Below, in pieces: positions 25,889 to 34,077 of a stretch of 64,000 nt of DNA. Each line of letters begins with the position of its first letter. Within the stretch, counting starts at the first letter, position 1. The notes beneath the pieces were generated by a model, which was not told the origin of the DNA, did no database searches, and worked only from the letters and a program-made list of their open reading frames with translations. Both the position numbers and the translations under genes were made by a program. Location: positions 6,409 to 70,408 of the forward strand of contig NZ_DATMFZ010000083.1 in the NCBI RefSeq assembly GCF_035556675.1. Direction: 5' to 3'. Source of the DNA: Geminicoccus sp035556675. GTDB lineage: Bacteria > Pseudomonadota > Alphaproteobacteria > Geminicoccales > Geminicoccaceae.

Positions 25889-26670
25889 GCGACCAGCAGG
25901 CCGAGCTGCTCCAGGCGATCGACCGGCATGCCGAGCTGGCGATCGCGGTGAGCGGCGGGGTCGACAGCATGACTCTGGCCTATCTGGCGCACCGGTTCGC
26001 CAAGGCTCGGGTGCGAATGGTCCATGCGGTCTCGCCCGCCGTGCCGCCGCTGGCGACTGCCCGGGTGAAGGCCCATGCCGCTCGCCATGGCTGGCAGCTC
26101 AAGGTGGTGGGTGCCGGGGAGTTCGACGATCCGGCCTATCGGGCCAACCCGGCCAACCGCTGCTATTTCTGCAAGACCAACCTCTATGCCCGGATCCGCG
26201 GCCTGACCTCAGGCACGATCGCGTCTGGCGCCAACCTGGATGATCTCGCCGACTACCGGCCGGGCCTGACCGCCGCTGCCGAGCATGGCGTGGTCCACCC
26301 CTTCGTCGAGGCCGGCATCGCCAAGGCCGGGATCCGCCGGCTTGCCGCCCGGCATGGTCTGGACGACCTGGCAGAGCTGCCGGCCCAGCCCTGCCTGGCC
26401 AGCCGCATCGAGACCGGAATCGCGATCGATGCCGAGGATCTCGCCTTCGTCGACCGGGTGGAGCGCGACTTGGCGGACCTCCTGCCCGCGGGCACGACGA
26501 TCCGCTGCCGGATCACTCATGAGGGTGCTCTGATCGAGCTGGGCGCGCTCGATCCGGCAGGCGAACCCGCGGCACGGGCCCTGGCCCATGCCACCGAACT
26601 CGCCAAGGCGGCCGGGCGGCAGCTGCTCGGCCTCAGGCCCTATCGCCAGGGATCGGCGTTCCTGCGCTGA
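25885..26670 (+). CDS. larE: ATP-dependent sulfur transferase LarE for the nickel pincer cofactor
   Basis: LarE (261 aa) converts the two carboxylates of the pyridinium precursor to thiocarboxylates. The PP-loop ATP pyrophosphatase motif AVSGGVDSMTLAYLA is at residues 21-35. Three cysteines are placed as in the [4Fe-4S]-type LarE proteins: Cys-93 and Cys-96 (NRCYFCK) and Cys-170 (AQPCLASRIETG), rather than the single sacrificial cysteine of the L. plantarum enzyme. This suggests a catalytic rather than sacrificial sulfur donor. The ATG overlaps the larC stop by four bases. larB, needed for the first step, is absent from the window. Confidence 0.93.
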   Translation: MSDQQAELLQAIDRHAELAIAVSGGVDSMTLAYLAHRFAKARVRMVHAVSPAVPPLATARVKAHAARHGWQLKVVGAGEFDDPAYRANPANRCYFCKTNLYARIRGLTSGTIASGANLDDLADYRPGLTAAAEHGVVHPFVEAGIAKAGIRRLAARHGLDDLAELPAQPCLASRIETGIAIDAEDLAFVDRVERDLADLLPAGTTIRCRITHEGALIELGALDPAGEPAARALAHATELAKAAGRQLLGLRPYRQGSAFLR

Positions 26671-26785
26671 GCCGGCGGCGGATTATCCCCGTTCGGGAAA
26701 CGATCCAGTCCGTCCGACGCCGGTTGGCAGCCTGCCTGCTCTGCCACATCTGTTCTGCGATGCGACCGTGCAAGGAGAACATGCG

Positions 26786-27388
26786 ATGGCGAAGATCCTG
26801 GTGCTCTATTACTCGAGCTGGGGTCATGTGGAGCAGTTGGCCTATGCCGCCGCCGAGGGCGCCGGGTCGGTGGCGGGCGTCGAGGTGGTAGTGAAGCGTG
26901 TCCCGGATCTCGTACCCGAGGATGTGCAGAAGCAGTTCCACTACAAAACCGACCAGAAGGCGCCGTTCGCCCAGCCGGGCGAGCTCGGCGACTACGATGC
27001 GATCATCTTCGGCACGCCGACCCGCTACGGCAACATGGCAGCCCAGATGAAGCAGTTCCTCGACCAGACCGGCGGCCTGTGGGCGCAGGGCAAGCTGGTC
27101 GGCAAGGTCGGCAGCGTATTCACCAGCACGGCCAGCCAGCATGGCGGCCAGGAGACCACCATCACCTCGTTCCATACCGTGCTGCTCCACCACGGCATGG
27201 TGATCGTAGGCCTGCCCTACAGCTTTGCCGGCCTGAATGGCGTCAGCGAGGTCATGGGCGGCACGCCCTATGGCGCCAGCACGATCGCGAATGCCGATGG
27301 CTCGAGGCAGCCCTCCGCGGTGGAGCTGGAAGGCGCCAGATTCCAGGGCCGCCACGTCGCCGAGATCACGAAGAAGCTGCACGGCTGA
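26786..27388 (+). CDS. wrbA: NAD(P)H:quinone oxidoreductase, WrbA type
   Basis: WrbA (200 aa, usual length) is a tetrameric FMN flavoprotein that reduces quinones by two electrons. The flavodoxin-like FMN site is seen in VLYYSSWGHVEQLA at the N-terminus, then FGTPTRYGNMAAQMKQFLDQ (about 74-93) and FTSTASQHGGQETT (about 111-124). The ATG follows AAGGAG. A gap of 115 bases separates it from larE, and a stable hairpin follows it, so it is likely its own unit. It may protect against quinone stress; no regulator is visible. Confidence 0.95.
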   Translation: MAKILVLYYSSWGHVEQLAYAAAEGAGSVAGVEVVVKRVPDLVPEDVQKQFHYKTDQKAPFAQPGELGDYDAIIFGTPTRYGNMAAQMKQFLDQTGGLWAQGKLVGKVGSVFTSTASQHGGQETTITSFHTVLLHHGMVIVGLPYSFAGLNGVSEVMGGTPYGASTIANADGSRQPSAVELEGARFQGRHVAEITKKLHG

Positions 27389-27394
27389 GCAGGC

Positions 27395-27619
27395 CTACGC
27401 ACCGGGATCGGCCCCGCTCCCGGCCTGGGGAGCGGGGCCCTTGCGGCGGTACTTGTCGGAGATGAAGAACTCGAACACCGCGTAGACGGTGACGCCCAGG
27501 AACATCCAGAACCAGATCGAGTTCGGTTCGTGCCAGGCCTCGAACGCTGTCCAGGCCAAGCAGACCAATAAAAGGCCGATGCGGACGGAAAGCGGCTTCA
27601 GCATCGGATGGGGGTCCAA
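27395..27619 (-). CDS. small membrane protein, unknown
   Basis: A 74-aa protein with two hydrophobic segments (SVRIGLLLVCLAWTAFEAW at about 11-29 and IWFWMFLGVTVYAVFEFFI at about 35-53) and a charged C-terminal tail (SDKYRRKG). The TTG start is chosen because AGGAG lies seven bases upstream on the minus strand; an ATG five codons later lacks such a site. Its last codons lie within a strong inverted repeat. I do not recognise a named family. Confidence 0.6.
   Translation of the reverse strand: MDPHPMLKPLSVRIGLLLVCLAWTAFEAWHEPNSIWFWMFLGVTVYAVFEFFISDKYRRKGPAPQAGSGADPGA
27410..27439. terminator. strong hairpin between wrbA and the small membrane gene
   Basis: GGCCCCGCTCCC and GGGAGCGGGGCC form a perfect 12-bp stem with a 6-base loop, 22 bases after the wrbA stop. 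It also forms the 3' end of the opposing small gene's coding sequence. No T-tract follows, so termination may be imperfect, but it is well placed for both convergent transcripts. Confidence 0.6.
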
Positions 27620-27716
27620 GATCCGGCTCCTCTTGTCGCGGCTTGTGCCGGTGTAGCGCCACGGCTAGCGTCCGGCCACGTCCCGCATGACGGGGCGATG
27701 ATCGGGAGAGGTTGAC

Positions 27717-28697
27717 ATGGATCGTCGCCAGTTCGCCGGTGCGCTCGCACTGGCAACGGCGGCCGGGGCGCTGGTCCGCCCTGCTGCCGCACAGGACAAG
27801 AAGTTCACGGTCGCCCTCATTCCGGGGCTCACCACCGACGCGTTCTACATCACCATGCACAAAGGGGCCCAGGCCGCGGCCGATGCGCTGGGCGTGGAGC
27901 TTCTGTTCCAAGGTGCGCCGGAGTTCAACCCGACCCTGCAGGTGCCGGTCCTCCAGGCGATGATCGCGCGCCAGCCCGATGCCCTCCTGATTGCCCCCAC
28001 CGACAAGCAGCAGCTGATCGCCCCGCTCCGCCAGGCCCACGATGCCGGCATCAAGGTGATCACGGTCGATACCTTCATCGACGACGGCAAGTACCAGGAC
28101 GGCTCCGGCGAGGGCGACTTTCCCCTCTCCTACGTCGCTTCGGACAATGTGATGGGTGGCCGGATGGCCGCGCGTGCCCTGGCCCAGGCGATCGGGGAAA
28201 AGGGCAAGGTCTATGTCAGCAACGTGAAGCCAGGCATCTCGACCACCGACCAGCGCGAGCAGGGCTTCAAGGAGGGCATGGCGGAGTTCGCGAACATCGA
28301 GGTGCTGGAAACCCAGTTCAACGACAACGACGCCAACAAGGCCTCCTCCCAGCTCCAGGCGGTGTTCGCCCGCAACCAAGACTTGGCCGGGGTGTTCGGC
28401 GCCAACCTGTTCTCGGCCTTCGGTGCCGCCGACGGCGTGAAGGCGGCGGGCAAGACCGGCGAGATCAAGGTGGTGGCCTTCGACACGCCCACCCGGATCA
28501 TCGACGACCTGAAGGGCGGTGCGGTGGACTTCGCCATTGCCCAGCACCCGGCCGAGATCGGCTTCTACGGGGTGGTCACCGCGTTCGCGGCACTCACTGA
28601 CCAGTCGGTGCCCACCTCCATCGGCACCGGTTTCACCGTCATGGACCGGGAGAACATCGAGAAGCCCGAGATCCAGCGCTTCGTCTATTCCGACTAG
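27717..28697 (+). CDS. sugar ABC transporter substrate-binding protein, FrcB/RbsB-like
   Basis: A periplasmic sugar-binding protein (326 aa, Peripla_BP_4 type). The signal peptide begins MDRRQFAGALALATAAGAL and ends near PAAAQ; the RRQF pair makes Tat export possible. The mature part shows FTVALIPGLTTDAFYITMHK, then DALLIAPTDKQQLIAPL, YVASDNVMGGRMAARAL and FDTPTRIIDDLKGG, all typical of ribose/fructose binding proteins. The ATG follows GGGAGAGG. The order binding protein, permease, short single-domain ATPase matches Sinorhizobium frcBCA, so fructose, ribose or mannose are reasonable ligands, but this is not proven. Confidence 0.9.
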   Translation: MDRRQFAGALALATAAGALVRPAAAQDKKFTVALIPGLTTDAFYITMHKGAQAAADALGVELLFQGAPEFNPTLQVPVLQAMIARQPDALLIAPTDKQQLIAPLRQAHDAGIKVITVDTFIDDGKYQDGSGEGDFPLSYVASDNVMGGRMAARALAQAIGEKGKVYVSNVKPGISTTDQREQGFKEGMAEFANIEVLETQFNDNDANKASSQLQAVFARNQDLAGVFGANLFSAFGAADGVKAAGKTGEIKVVAFDTPTRIIDDLKGGAVDFAIAQHPAEIGFYGVVTAFAALTDQSVPTSIGTGFTVMDRENIEKPEIQRFVYSD

Positions 28698-28707
28698 CCG
28701 GCGCAAC

Positions 28708-28732
28708 CCCGGGGCGAGCGGATCGCCCCGGG
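28708..28732 (+). promoter_or_regulatory. intra-operon hairpin after the sugar-binding protein gene
   Basis: A perfect 10-bp stem (CCCGGGGCGA with TCGCCCCGGG, loop GCGGA) starts 11 bases after the binding-protein stop and before the permease start. Such hairpins in importer operons usually stabilise the upstream message or attenuate read-through, raising the ratio of binding protein to membrane parts. Confidence 0.65.
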
Positions 28733-28780
28733 AGCCACGTCGTCCCGGAGCCTGCGACTGGCCCGATTCCTCCGACTGGA

Positions 28781-29818
28781 TTGCCGATCTTGGCCACTGC
28801 CGCCGCGCCGAATGCGCCCGCCGAACGCCACCCGCTGCTCGCCTTCGTGGCGATCGCCTGGTCCTGGCTGTTCCTCCTGCTGCTGGTCCTGTTCTTCGAG
28901 TTCTGGGCCCGTATCCAGTACGGCTCGACCTTCGTCCTGAACCCCTACAACCTGCAGAGCATCGCACTCGCGGCCTCCATGCCGCTCCTGCTGGCCCTGG
29001 GCCAAACGCTGGTGATCATCGCGGGCGGCATCGACCTGTCGGTGGGCTTCGTCATGGGCCTGGCCTCGGTGGTGATGGCGACGGTGATGCAGGCCACGGC
29101 CGGGCTGCATCCCGGCCTGTCGCTGCTGGTCGGCATCGCGGCGGCCCTGCTGGTGAGCGTCGTCCCGGGCTTCATCAGCGGCACGCTGATCGCGCGGCTG
29201 GCGATCCCCGCCTTCATCGGCACGCTCGGCATGTACGGTGTCTGCCGGGGCGTGGGCTTCCTCACCGCCAGCGGCACCACCGTTCCGGTCAACAATCCCT
29301 GGCTGTTCCAGCTGGGCAACGCGAAGATCCTGCAGGTCCCGGTACCGGTGATCCTGACCGCGATCGTGGTGCTGGTGATGCATTGGGTGCTGCGCGAGGG
29401 CCGGTTCGGCCGCTACACCTATGCGATCGGCGGCAGCAAGCCAGCGGCGATTCGGGCCGGCATCAACGTGCCCCGGCACACCGTCATGCTCTACATGCTC
29501 TCGGCCTTCTGCGCCGGGATCGCGGGCGTGGTCTATACCGCGCGCTTCTCCGCCGGTGCCGCCCAGGGCGGCGAGCCCCTGCTGCTCGACAGCATCGCCG
29601 CGGTGGTGATCGGCGGCGCCTCCCTGTTCGGCGGCTCCGGCACGATCGTCGGCACCGTGATCGGCGCCTTCATCATCGCCGTGATCCAGTACGGCCTGGT
29701 GTTCATCGACGTGGCGCCGTTCTGGCAGTTCGTGGCGGTCGGCGTGGTGATCATCGTCTCGGTGCTGATCGACCAGTCGCGCGAGCGGCTGACCGGCGGG
29801 GGGCGGCGCGATGAGTGA
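28781..29818 (+). CDS. sugar ABC transporter permease, FrcC/RbsC-like
   Basis: Membrane subunit of the sugar importer (about 345 aa) with eight to ten hydrophobic segments of the BPD_transp_2 family. Markers are LALGQTLVIIAGGIDLSVGF (about 82-101) and the cytoplasmic loop AIGGSKPAAIRAGINVPRH (about 216-234), which contacts the ATPase. The start is uncertain: TTG here or TTG three codons later, neither with a strong Shine-Dalgarno, so translation may be weaker than that of the binding protein. Its stop overlaps the ATPase start by eight bases. Confidence 0.9.
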   Translation: MPILATAAAPNAPAERHPLLAFVAIAWSWLFLLLLVLFFEFWARIQYGSTFVLNPYNLQSIALAASMPLLLALGQTLVIIAGGIDLSVGFVMGLASVVMATVMQATAGLHPGLSLLVGIAAALLVSVVPGFISGTLIARLAIPAFIGTLGMYGVCRGVGFLTASGTTVPVNNPWLFQLGNAKILQVPVPVILTAIVVLVMHWVLREGRFGRYTYAIGGSKPAAIRAGINVPRHTVMLYMLSAFCAGIAGVVYTARFSAGAAQGGEPLLLDSIAAVVIGGASLFGGSGTIVGTVIGAFIIAVIQYGLVFIDVAPFWQFVAVGVVIIVSVLIDQSRERLTGGGRRDE

Positions 29819-30557
29819 GCCACTCCTCCAGATCAGCGGGCTGACCAAGCGCTTTGGCGGCGTCACCGCCCTATCGGACGTCGGATTGACCGTGGCGCGC
29901 GGCGAGGTGCTGGCGCTGGCCGGCGACAACGGGGCCGGCAAGTCGACCCTGATCAAGGCGATCGCCGGGGTGCACAGCCGCGACGAGGGCGAGATCCGCT
30001 TCAAGGGCCGGCCGGTCGACTTCGCCACGCCCTCGGACGCGCGCGCCGCCGGGATCGAGACGATCTACCAGGACCTAGCGCTCGCGGACAATCTGGACGT
30101 CGGCGCCAACGTGTTCCTCGGCCGCGAGCGGTTCACCAAGTTCCTGGGCTTCCTGCCGCGGCTGGACCGCGAGACCATGCGCCGGGAGTCCGAGAAGGTC
30201 CTGGAGCAGCTCGAGATCGACATCGAGACCCGCAAGCTCACCCAGCCGGTGCGCAACCTCTCGGGCGGCCAGCGCCAAGCGGTGGCGATCGGCCGGGCGA
30301 TCTACTGGAAGGCCGAGCTCCTGATCATGGATGAGCCGACCGCGGCGCTGGGCGTGCCGGAGCAGCGCAAGGTCATGGAGCTGATCCAGCGCCTCAAGGC
30401 CCAGGGCGTCGCGATCATCTTCATCAGCCACAACCTCCACGACATCTTCGCCGTGTCCGACCGGATCCTGGTGCTGCGCCGGGGGCGCAATGCCGGCGAG
30501 CGGGCGATCGGCGCCACCAACGGCGACGAGGTGGTGAAGATGATGGTGGGCGGTTGA
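29811..30557 (+). CDS. sugar ABC transporter ATP-binding protein, FrcA-like
   Basis: A single-domain ATPase (248 aa), unlike RbsA, which has two fused ATPase domains. Walker A is GDNGAGKS (about 37-44), the signature is LSGGQRQA, Walker B is LLIMDEPTAALG and the switch region is FISHNL. The phrase TIYQDLALADNLDVGANVFL matches FrcA of the rhizobial fructose transporter. Two copies would form the ATPase dimer. The start overlaps the permease stop, so all three genes are coupled. Confidence 0.93.
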   Translation: MSEPLLQISGLTKRFGGVTALSDVGLTVARGEVLALAGDNGAGKSTLIKAIAGVHSRDEGEIRFKGRPVDFATPSDARAAGIETIYQDLALADNLDVGANVFLGRERFTKFLGFLPRLDRETMRRESEKVLEQLEIDIETRKLTQPVRNLSGGQRQAVAIGRAIYWKAELLIMDEPTAALGVPEQRKVMELIQRLKAQGVAIIFISHNLHDIFAVSDRILVLRRGRNAGERAIGATNGDEVVKMMVGG

Positions 30558-31426
30558 GGGATTCCCGGCCTCTGCTCCTGTTGGTCGTGGTCGGCAGCCT
30601 GCTGGGGCTCACCGCCAACATCGTGAAGCTGGCGCTCCAGGCGGGCTGGCCCGCCCTCGCCTTCTTGTGCTGCTCGGCCCTGGGTGCCGGTTTCGTGCTG
30701 CTGGTCCTGGCGGCCGCCACCGGCAACCGGCCCGGGCTCGGCCGGCAGGAACTGGCCTATTATCTCTGGTCCGGCCTGCTCAGCATCGCCCTGCCCAATG
30801 CCCTGTTCTTCCTGGCGATTCCGCATGTGGGTGCCGCCTTCGTGGCACTCTGCCTGGCCTTCCCGCCGCTCGCCACCTATCTCCTGGCCCTCCTGTTCCG
30901 CATGGAACGGCCTCGGGCAGTGCGCGCCGCCGGGGTGGCCACTGGCCTGGTCGGTGCCCTGGTGCTGGCGTTTGGCCGCAGCGGCGGCGGTTCGGCCGCG
31001 TCCTTCTGGGCGGCCATGGCCCTGGCAGGGCCGCTGGTGATCGCGGCCGGCAACATCTACCGCACCCTGCGCTGGCCGGAAGGTGCTAGCGCCCTGTCAC
31101 TGGCACCCGGCATGCTGCTGGGTGGTGCGGTCCTGCTGGTCCCGTTCCTGCTGCTGCCGGGCAGCGCGCCGACCTTCGGCCAGCCGCTGGCCGTGCTGCT
31201 GGTGATGGCGCAGGTCGCCGTGTTTACTGCGACCTATGCCCTCTACTTCATCCTGCAGAAGATCGCGGGGCCGGTCTATCTCAGCCAGATCGGCTCGGTG
31301 GGCGCGGTGGTCGGCGCATCGCTCGCCGTGCTGGCGCTCGGCGAACCGGCCGGTCCCGCCTTGCTGCTGGCGGGGCTGCTGGTCTTGCTGGGCGTGTTCC
31401 TGGTGAACCGCAGCAGGGTGACCTGA
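30554..31426 (+). CDS. DMT superfamily (EamA) transporter
   Basis: A 290-aa membrane protein with ten predicted segments arranged as two EamA repeats, typical of drug/metabolite exporters. Hydrophobic runs start immediately (RPLLLLVVVGSLLGLTANIV) and end with PALLLAGLLVLLGVFLVNR. The TTG start overlaps the ATPase stop by four bases (TTGA), so it is translated from the sugar transporter message. It may export a sugar derivative or overflow metabolite; EamA proteins also carry amino acids, so the substrate is not known. Confidence 0.85.
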   Translation: MRDSRPLLLLVVVGSLLGLTANIVKLALQAGWPALAFLCCSALGAGFVLLVLAAATGNRPGLGRQELAYYLWSGLLSIALPNALFFLAIPHVGAAFVALCLAFPPLATYLLALLFRMERPRAVRAAGVATGLVGALVLAFGRSGGGSAASFWAAMALAGPLVIAAGNIYRTLRWPEGASALSLAPGMLLGGAVLLVPFLLLPGSAPTFGQPLAVLLVMAQVAVFTATYALYFILQKIAGPVYLSQIGSVGAVVGASLAVLALGEPAGPALLLAGLLVLLGVFLVNRSRVT

Positions 31427-31569
31427 GGCTGCAACTCATTGAAATAGCTGTCGATTTAGCTGGTCTCGGGTTCGTTTGGTAATTTTCTGAATCGCGTTGG
31501 CCCTGATCCCGACGCATGGTGCCGCGCGGGCAAGATCGGACAGGATAGCATGGCCGGTTCCATCTTCCC
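31427..31569. other. relatively AT-rich intergenic spacer
   Basis: A 143-base gap after the DMT transporter. Its first 75 bases are clearly less GC-rich than the surroundings (for example ATTGAAATAGCTG and TTTGGTAATTTTC) and may hold a promoter for the cobC-like/cobA pair. I do not find a clean -35/-10 pair or a hairpin followed by T residues. Confidence 0.4.
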
Positions 31570-32265
31570 ATGACGGCGAACAAAGGCTGGTGCCTCCTGC
31601 GGCATGCGCCGACGGAGGGCCCCTTCGGGCGGTTCGTCGGCCGGTCGGACCGGGCGATCCTTCCTCCTGCCGCGGACGACGCCACGGCACTGATCGAGCA
31701 GATCGGTGCGATCGACGTCGCGGTGGTTACGCCTGCCCGGCGCAGCCGCGAGACCCTGGCGTGGCTGGAAGCGGCCGGGTTGCAGGTGCCCCTGCGGCGG
31801 ACCGAGCGCGATCTGCTCGAGCAGGATTTCGGGCGATGGGAGGAACAGGCCTATGACCGGTTGGCGCAGGGCGATCCGGCCTACTGGCCGTTCTGGGACG
31901 ATCCGGTCCGGCGGGTGCCGCCGGGTGGCGAGAGCTTCCAGCAGGTCTTCGACCGCGCCGTGGCGGCATTCGAGCGCCTGGACCGCGCGCTCGCCGGGGC
32001 CAGGGTGCTCCATGTCGGCCATGCCGGCCCGATCCGGGCGCTGCTGACATGGGCGGAGCACGGCACGGCCGACGCGGCGCTGCGGCTGACAGTGGCGCAT
32101 CTGTCGCCGGTGAGCCTGCGGCACCCCGATCCGGGCGAGTCGGACCGGCCAGCGCTGGCCGTGTCCTCCTCCGGCATGATAGGGAGCCCACCGCAACCCG
32201 GCCGCGGCACCGAATTGGCGGCAGCGCCGCCACCTGCCACGGCAGCTGGATCGGGAACGACGTGA
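31570..32265 (+). CDS. histidine phosphatase family protein, CobC-like
   Basis: A 231-aa phosphoglycerate-mutase-fold phosphatase. The phosphohistidine motif is LRHAPTEG at about residues 10-17, and the second catalytic histidine is in HVGHAGPIRALL. The block ERDLLEQDFGRWEEQAYDRL resembles alpha-ribazole phosphatase (CobC) of cobalamin synthesis. The C-terminal 60 residues (Pro/Ala/Ser-rich) go beyond the usual CobC end. The stop overlaps the cobA start by four bases, so the pair is coupled and a cobalamin or siroheme link is likely. No clear Shine-Dalgarno is seen, so the start is provisional. Confidence 0.78.
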   Translation: MTANKGWCLLRHAPTEGPFGRFVGRSDRAILPPAADDATALIEQIGAIDVAVVTPARRSRETLAWLEAAGLQVPLRRTERDLLEQDFGRWEEQAYDRLAQGDPAYWPFWDDPVRRVPPGGESFQQVFDRAVAAFERLDRALAGARVLHVGHAGPIRALLTWAEHGTADAALRLTVAHLSPVSLRHPDPGESDRPALAVSSSGMIGSPPQPGRGTELAAAPPPATAAGSGTT

Positions 32266-33065
32266 GCGAGCCTGCGGGCAAAGTCTATCTGGTGGGTGCG
32301 GGGCCGGGCGATCCCGAACTCCTGACACTGAAGGCGCTGCGTGTCCTGCAGGACTGCGACGTGGTGGTGCATGACCGGCTGATCGCCCCGGAACTGCTGG
32401 ACCTGGTGCCCGAGGGCGTGGAGCGGATCTTCGCCGGCAAGCGGCGCGACCACCACCACCTGCCGCAGGGCGACATCAACCGGGTGCTGGTCGAGCAGGC
32501 GCGGGCCGGCCGCCGGGTCGTGCGGCTGAAAGGCGGCGACCCGTTCGTGTTCGGCCGCGGCGGCGAGGAACTGGAGGCCCTGGTCGAAGCCGGCATTCCG
32601 TTCGAGGTGGTGCCCGGCGTGTCCGCGGCGAACGGCGTTGGCGCCTATGCCGGCATCCCGCTGACCCACCGCGACCACGCGCAGTCGGTGCTGTTCGTCA
32701 CCGGCCATACCAAGAACGGCGAGCCGGACCTGAACTGGACCGCGATCTGCCAGCCGCGGCAGACCATCGTGATCTATATGGGGCTGAAACCGATCCGGGC
32801 GCTGTGCGAGCGGCTGATCCGTCACGGGCTGCCGGCCCATCTGCCGGCGGCGGCGATCGAGAACGGCACGCTGCCGGAGCAGCGGGTCGCCAGCGGCACC
32901 CTCGCCTCGCTGCCGGATCTCCTGGCAGAGATGGCGCCGGACGGACCCGTGCTCGTGATCGTGGGCTCGGTGGTGAGCCTCCGCCAGGAACTCTCCTGGT
33001 TCGAGCGGCAAGAGCCGCGACTTCTCCCAACCGGCCTGGAAGCCAGGGGGCGCCGGGATCACTGA
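32262..33065 (+). CDS. cobA: uroporphyrinogen-III C-methyltransferase
   Basis: SUMT (267 aa) methylates uroporphyrinogen III at C2 and C7 using SAM, giving precorrin-2 for siroheme and cobalamin. Motifs are VYLVGAGPGDPELLTLKALR at the N-terminus, ADVVVHDRL-like CDVVVHDRLI, RLKGGDPFVFGRGGEE (about 88-103) and VVPGVSAANGVGAYAGIPLT. It lacks the CysG dehydrogenase/ferrochelatase domain, so it is the stand-alone form. The GTG start is set by the overlap with the CobC-like stop. A nitrite-type channel lies downstream, pointing to siroheme use in nitrite reduction as one possibility. Confidence 0.95.
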   Translation: MSEPAGKVYLVGAGPGDPELLTLKALRVLQDCDVVVHDRLIAPELLDLVPEGVERIFAGKRRDHHHLPQGDINRVLVEQARAGRRVVRLKGGDPFVFGRGGEELEALVEAGIPFEVVPGVSAANGVGAYAGIPLTHRDHAQSVLFVTGHTKNGEPDLNWTAICQPRQTIVIYMGLKPIRALCERLIRHGLPAHLPAAAIENGTLPEQRVASGTLASLPDLLAEMAPDGPVLVIVGSVVSLRQELSWFERQEPRLLPTGLEARGRRDH

Positions 33066-33197
33066 GGGCCGGGATCGCGCCTTGCACTGCCTGCGGAAAA
33101 ACCGCGTCGTCGCATCACGACAAAGCAACCTCGGCCTGGTCAGACCTCCTTAGTCGTCAGAATCGGGCGACTCCGTCCGGACGGGAGCTGATCAGGC

Positions 33198-34064
33198 ATG
33201 CAGACCGCAAGACCGGACGAGGGCGCCGTCGAGGCCGCGATCGAGCACAAGGGCAGATCGCTGACCGAGGACGAGCAGCAGGATGTCCACGAGCATCGCA
33301 AGCTGCGTCCGCTGGCCGTCTACGAGGTCATCCGCCGCGAGGGCGTCGAGGAACTGGCCAGGCCGACTGCCAGCCTGTGGTGGTCGGGCCTGGCGGCCGG
33401 CCTCTCCATCGGCTTCTCCGTGGTTACCGAGGGTGCCCTGCACATAGCGCTGCCCGACACGGCGTGGCGCCCGCTGGTCGAGAACCTGGGCTACGCGGTG
33501 GGCTTCCTGATCGTGATCCTGTCGCGCCAGCAGCTGTTCACCGAGATCACGCTGACCGCGGTGCTGCCGGTGATCTACCGGCCGAGCCGCCGCAAGCTCA
33601 TGGCCCTGGCGCGGCTGTGGAGCGTGGTGTTCCTCGCCAACATGCTGGGCACGGCACTGTTCGCCGCCGCCTGCCTGTCCGGCGTCCTGCTGCCGGAGCA
33701 CATCCTGGAGGGGATGACCGCGATCGCGCGGGAACTCGCCGAGCTGTCGCCTGGGCAGGCCTTCTGGCGCGGCATCCTGGCTGGCTGGATGATCGCGACG
33801 CTGGTCTGGATGCTGCCATCGGCCGAGACCGGCCGCAGCGCCATCATCCTGCTGCTCACCTACCTCATCGCCCTGTTCGAGCTGGCACATGTGGTGGCCG
33901 GGTCGATGGAGGTGTTCCTGCTCCTGCTGGACGGCGAGATCGGGTTCGGCCACGGGATCGGCGGCCTGATCCTGCCGATGCTGGCCGGCAACGTGATCGG
34001 TGGCTCCGCCCTGTTCGCGCTGCTCGCCTATGGGCAGGTGCGCGACGAGATCGAAGCCGAATAG
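33198..34064 (+). CDS. formate/nitrite transporter family protein (YfdC-like)
   Basis: A 288-aa FNT-family channel with six hydrophobic segments (first about 62-82, last about 255-278). The long charged N-terminus (residues 1-50, with EDEQQDVHEHRKLRPLAVYE) resembles the YfdC branch rather than FocA or NirC proper. FNT channels pass small anions such as formate, nitrite or hydrosulfide as pentamers. The ATG has GGGAGC upstream. The position 132 bases after cobA would suit nitrite import for a siroheme enzyme, but YfdC-type substrates are not settled. Confidence 0.85.
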   Translation: MQTARPDEGAVEAAIEHKGRSLTEDEQQDVHEHRKLRPLAVYEVIRREGVEELARPTASLWWSGLAAGLSIGFSVVTEGALHIALPDTAWRPLVENLGYAVGFLIVILSRQQLFTEITLTAVLPVIYRPSRRKLMALARLWSVVFLANMLGTALFAAACLSGVLLPEHILEGMTAIARELAELSPGQAFWRGILAGWMIATLVWMLPSAETGRSAIILLLTYLIALFELAHVVAGSMEVFLLLLDGEIGFGHGIGGLILPMLAGNVIGGSALFALLAYGQVRDEIEAE

Positions 34065-34077
34065 CGGGCCCGGCCGG

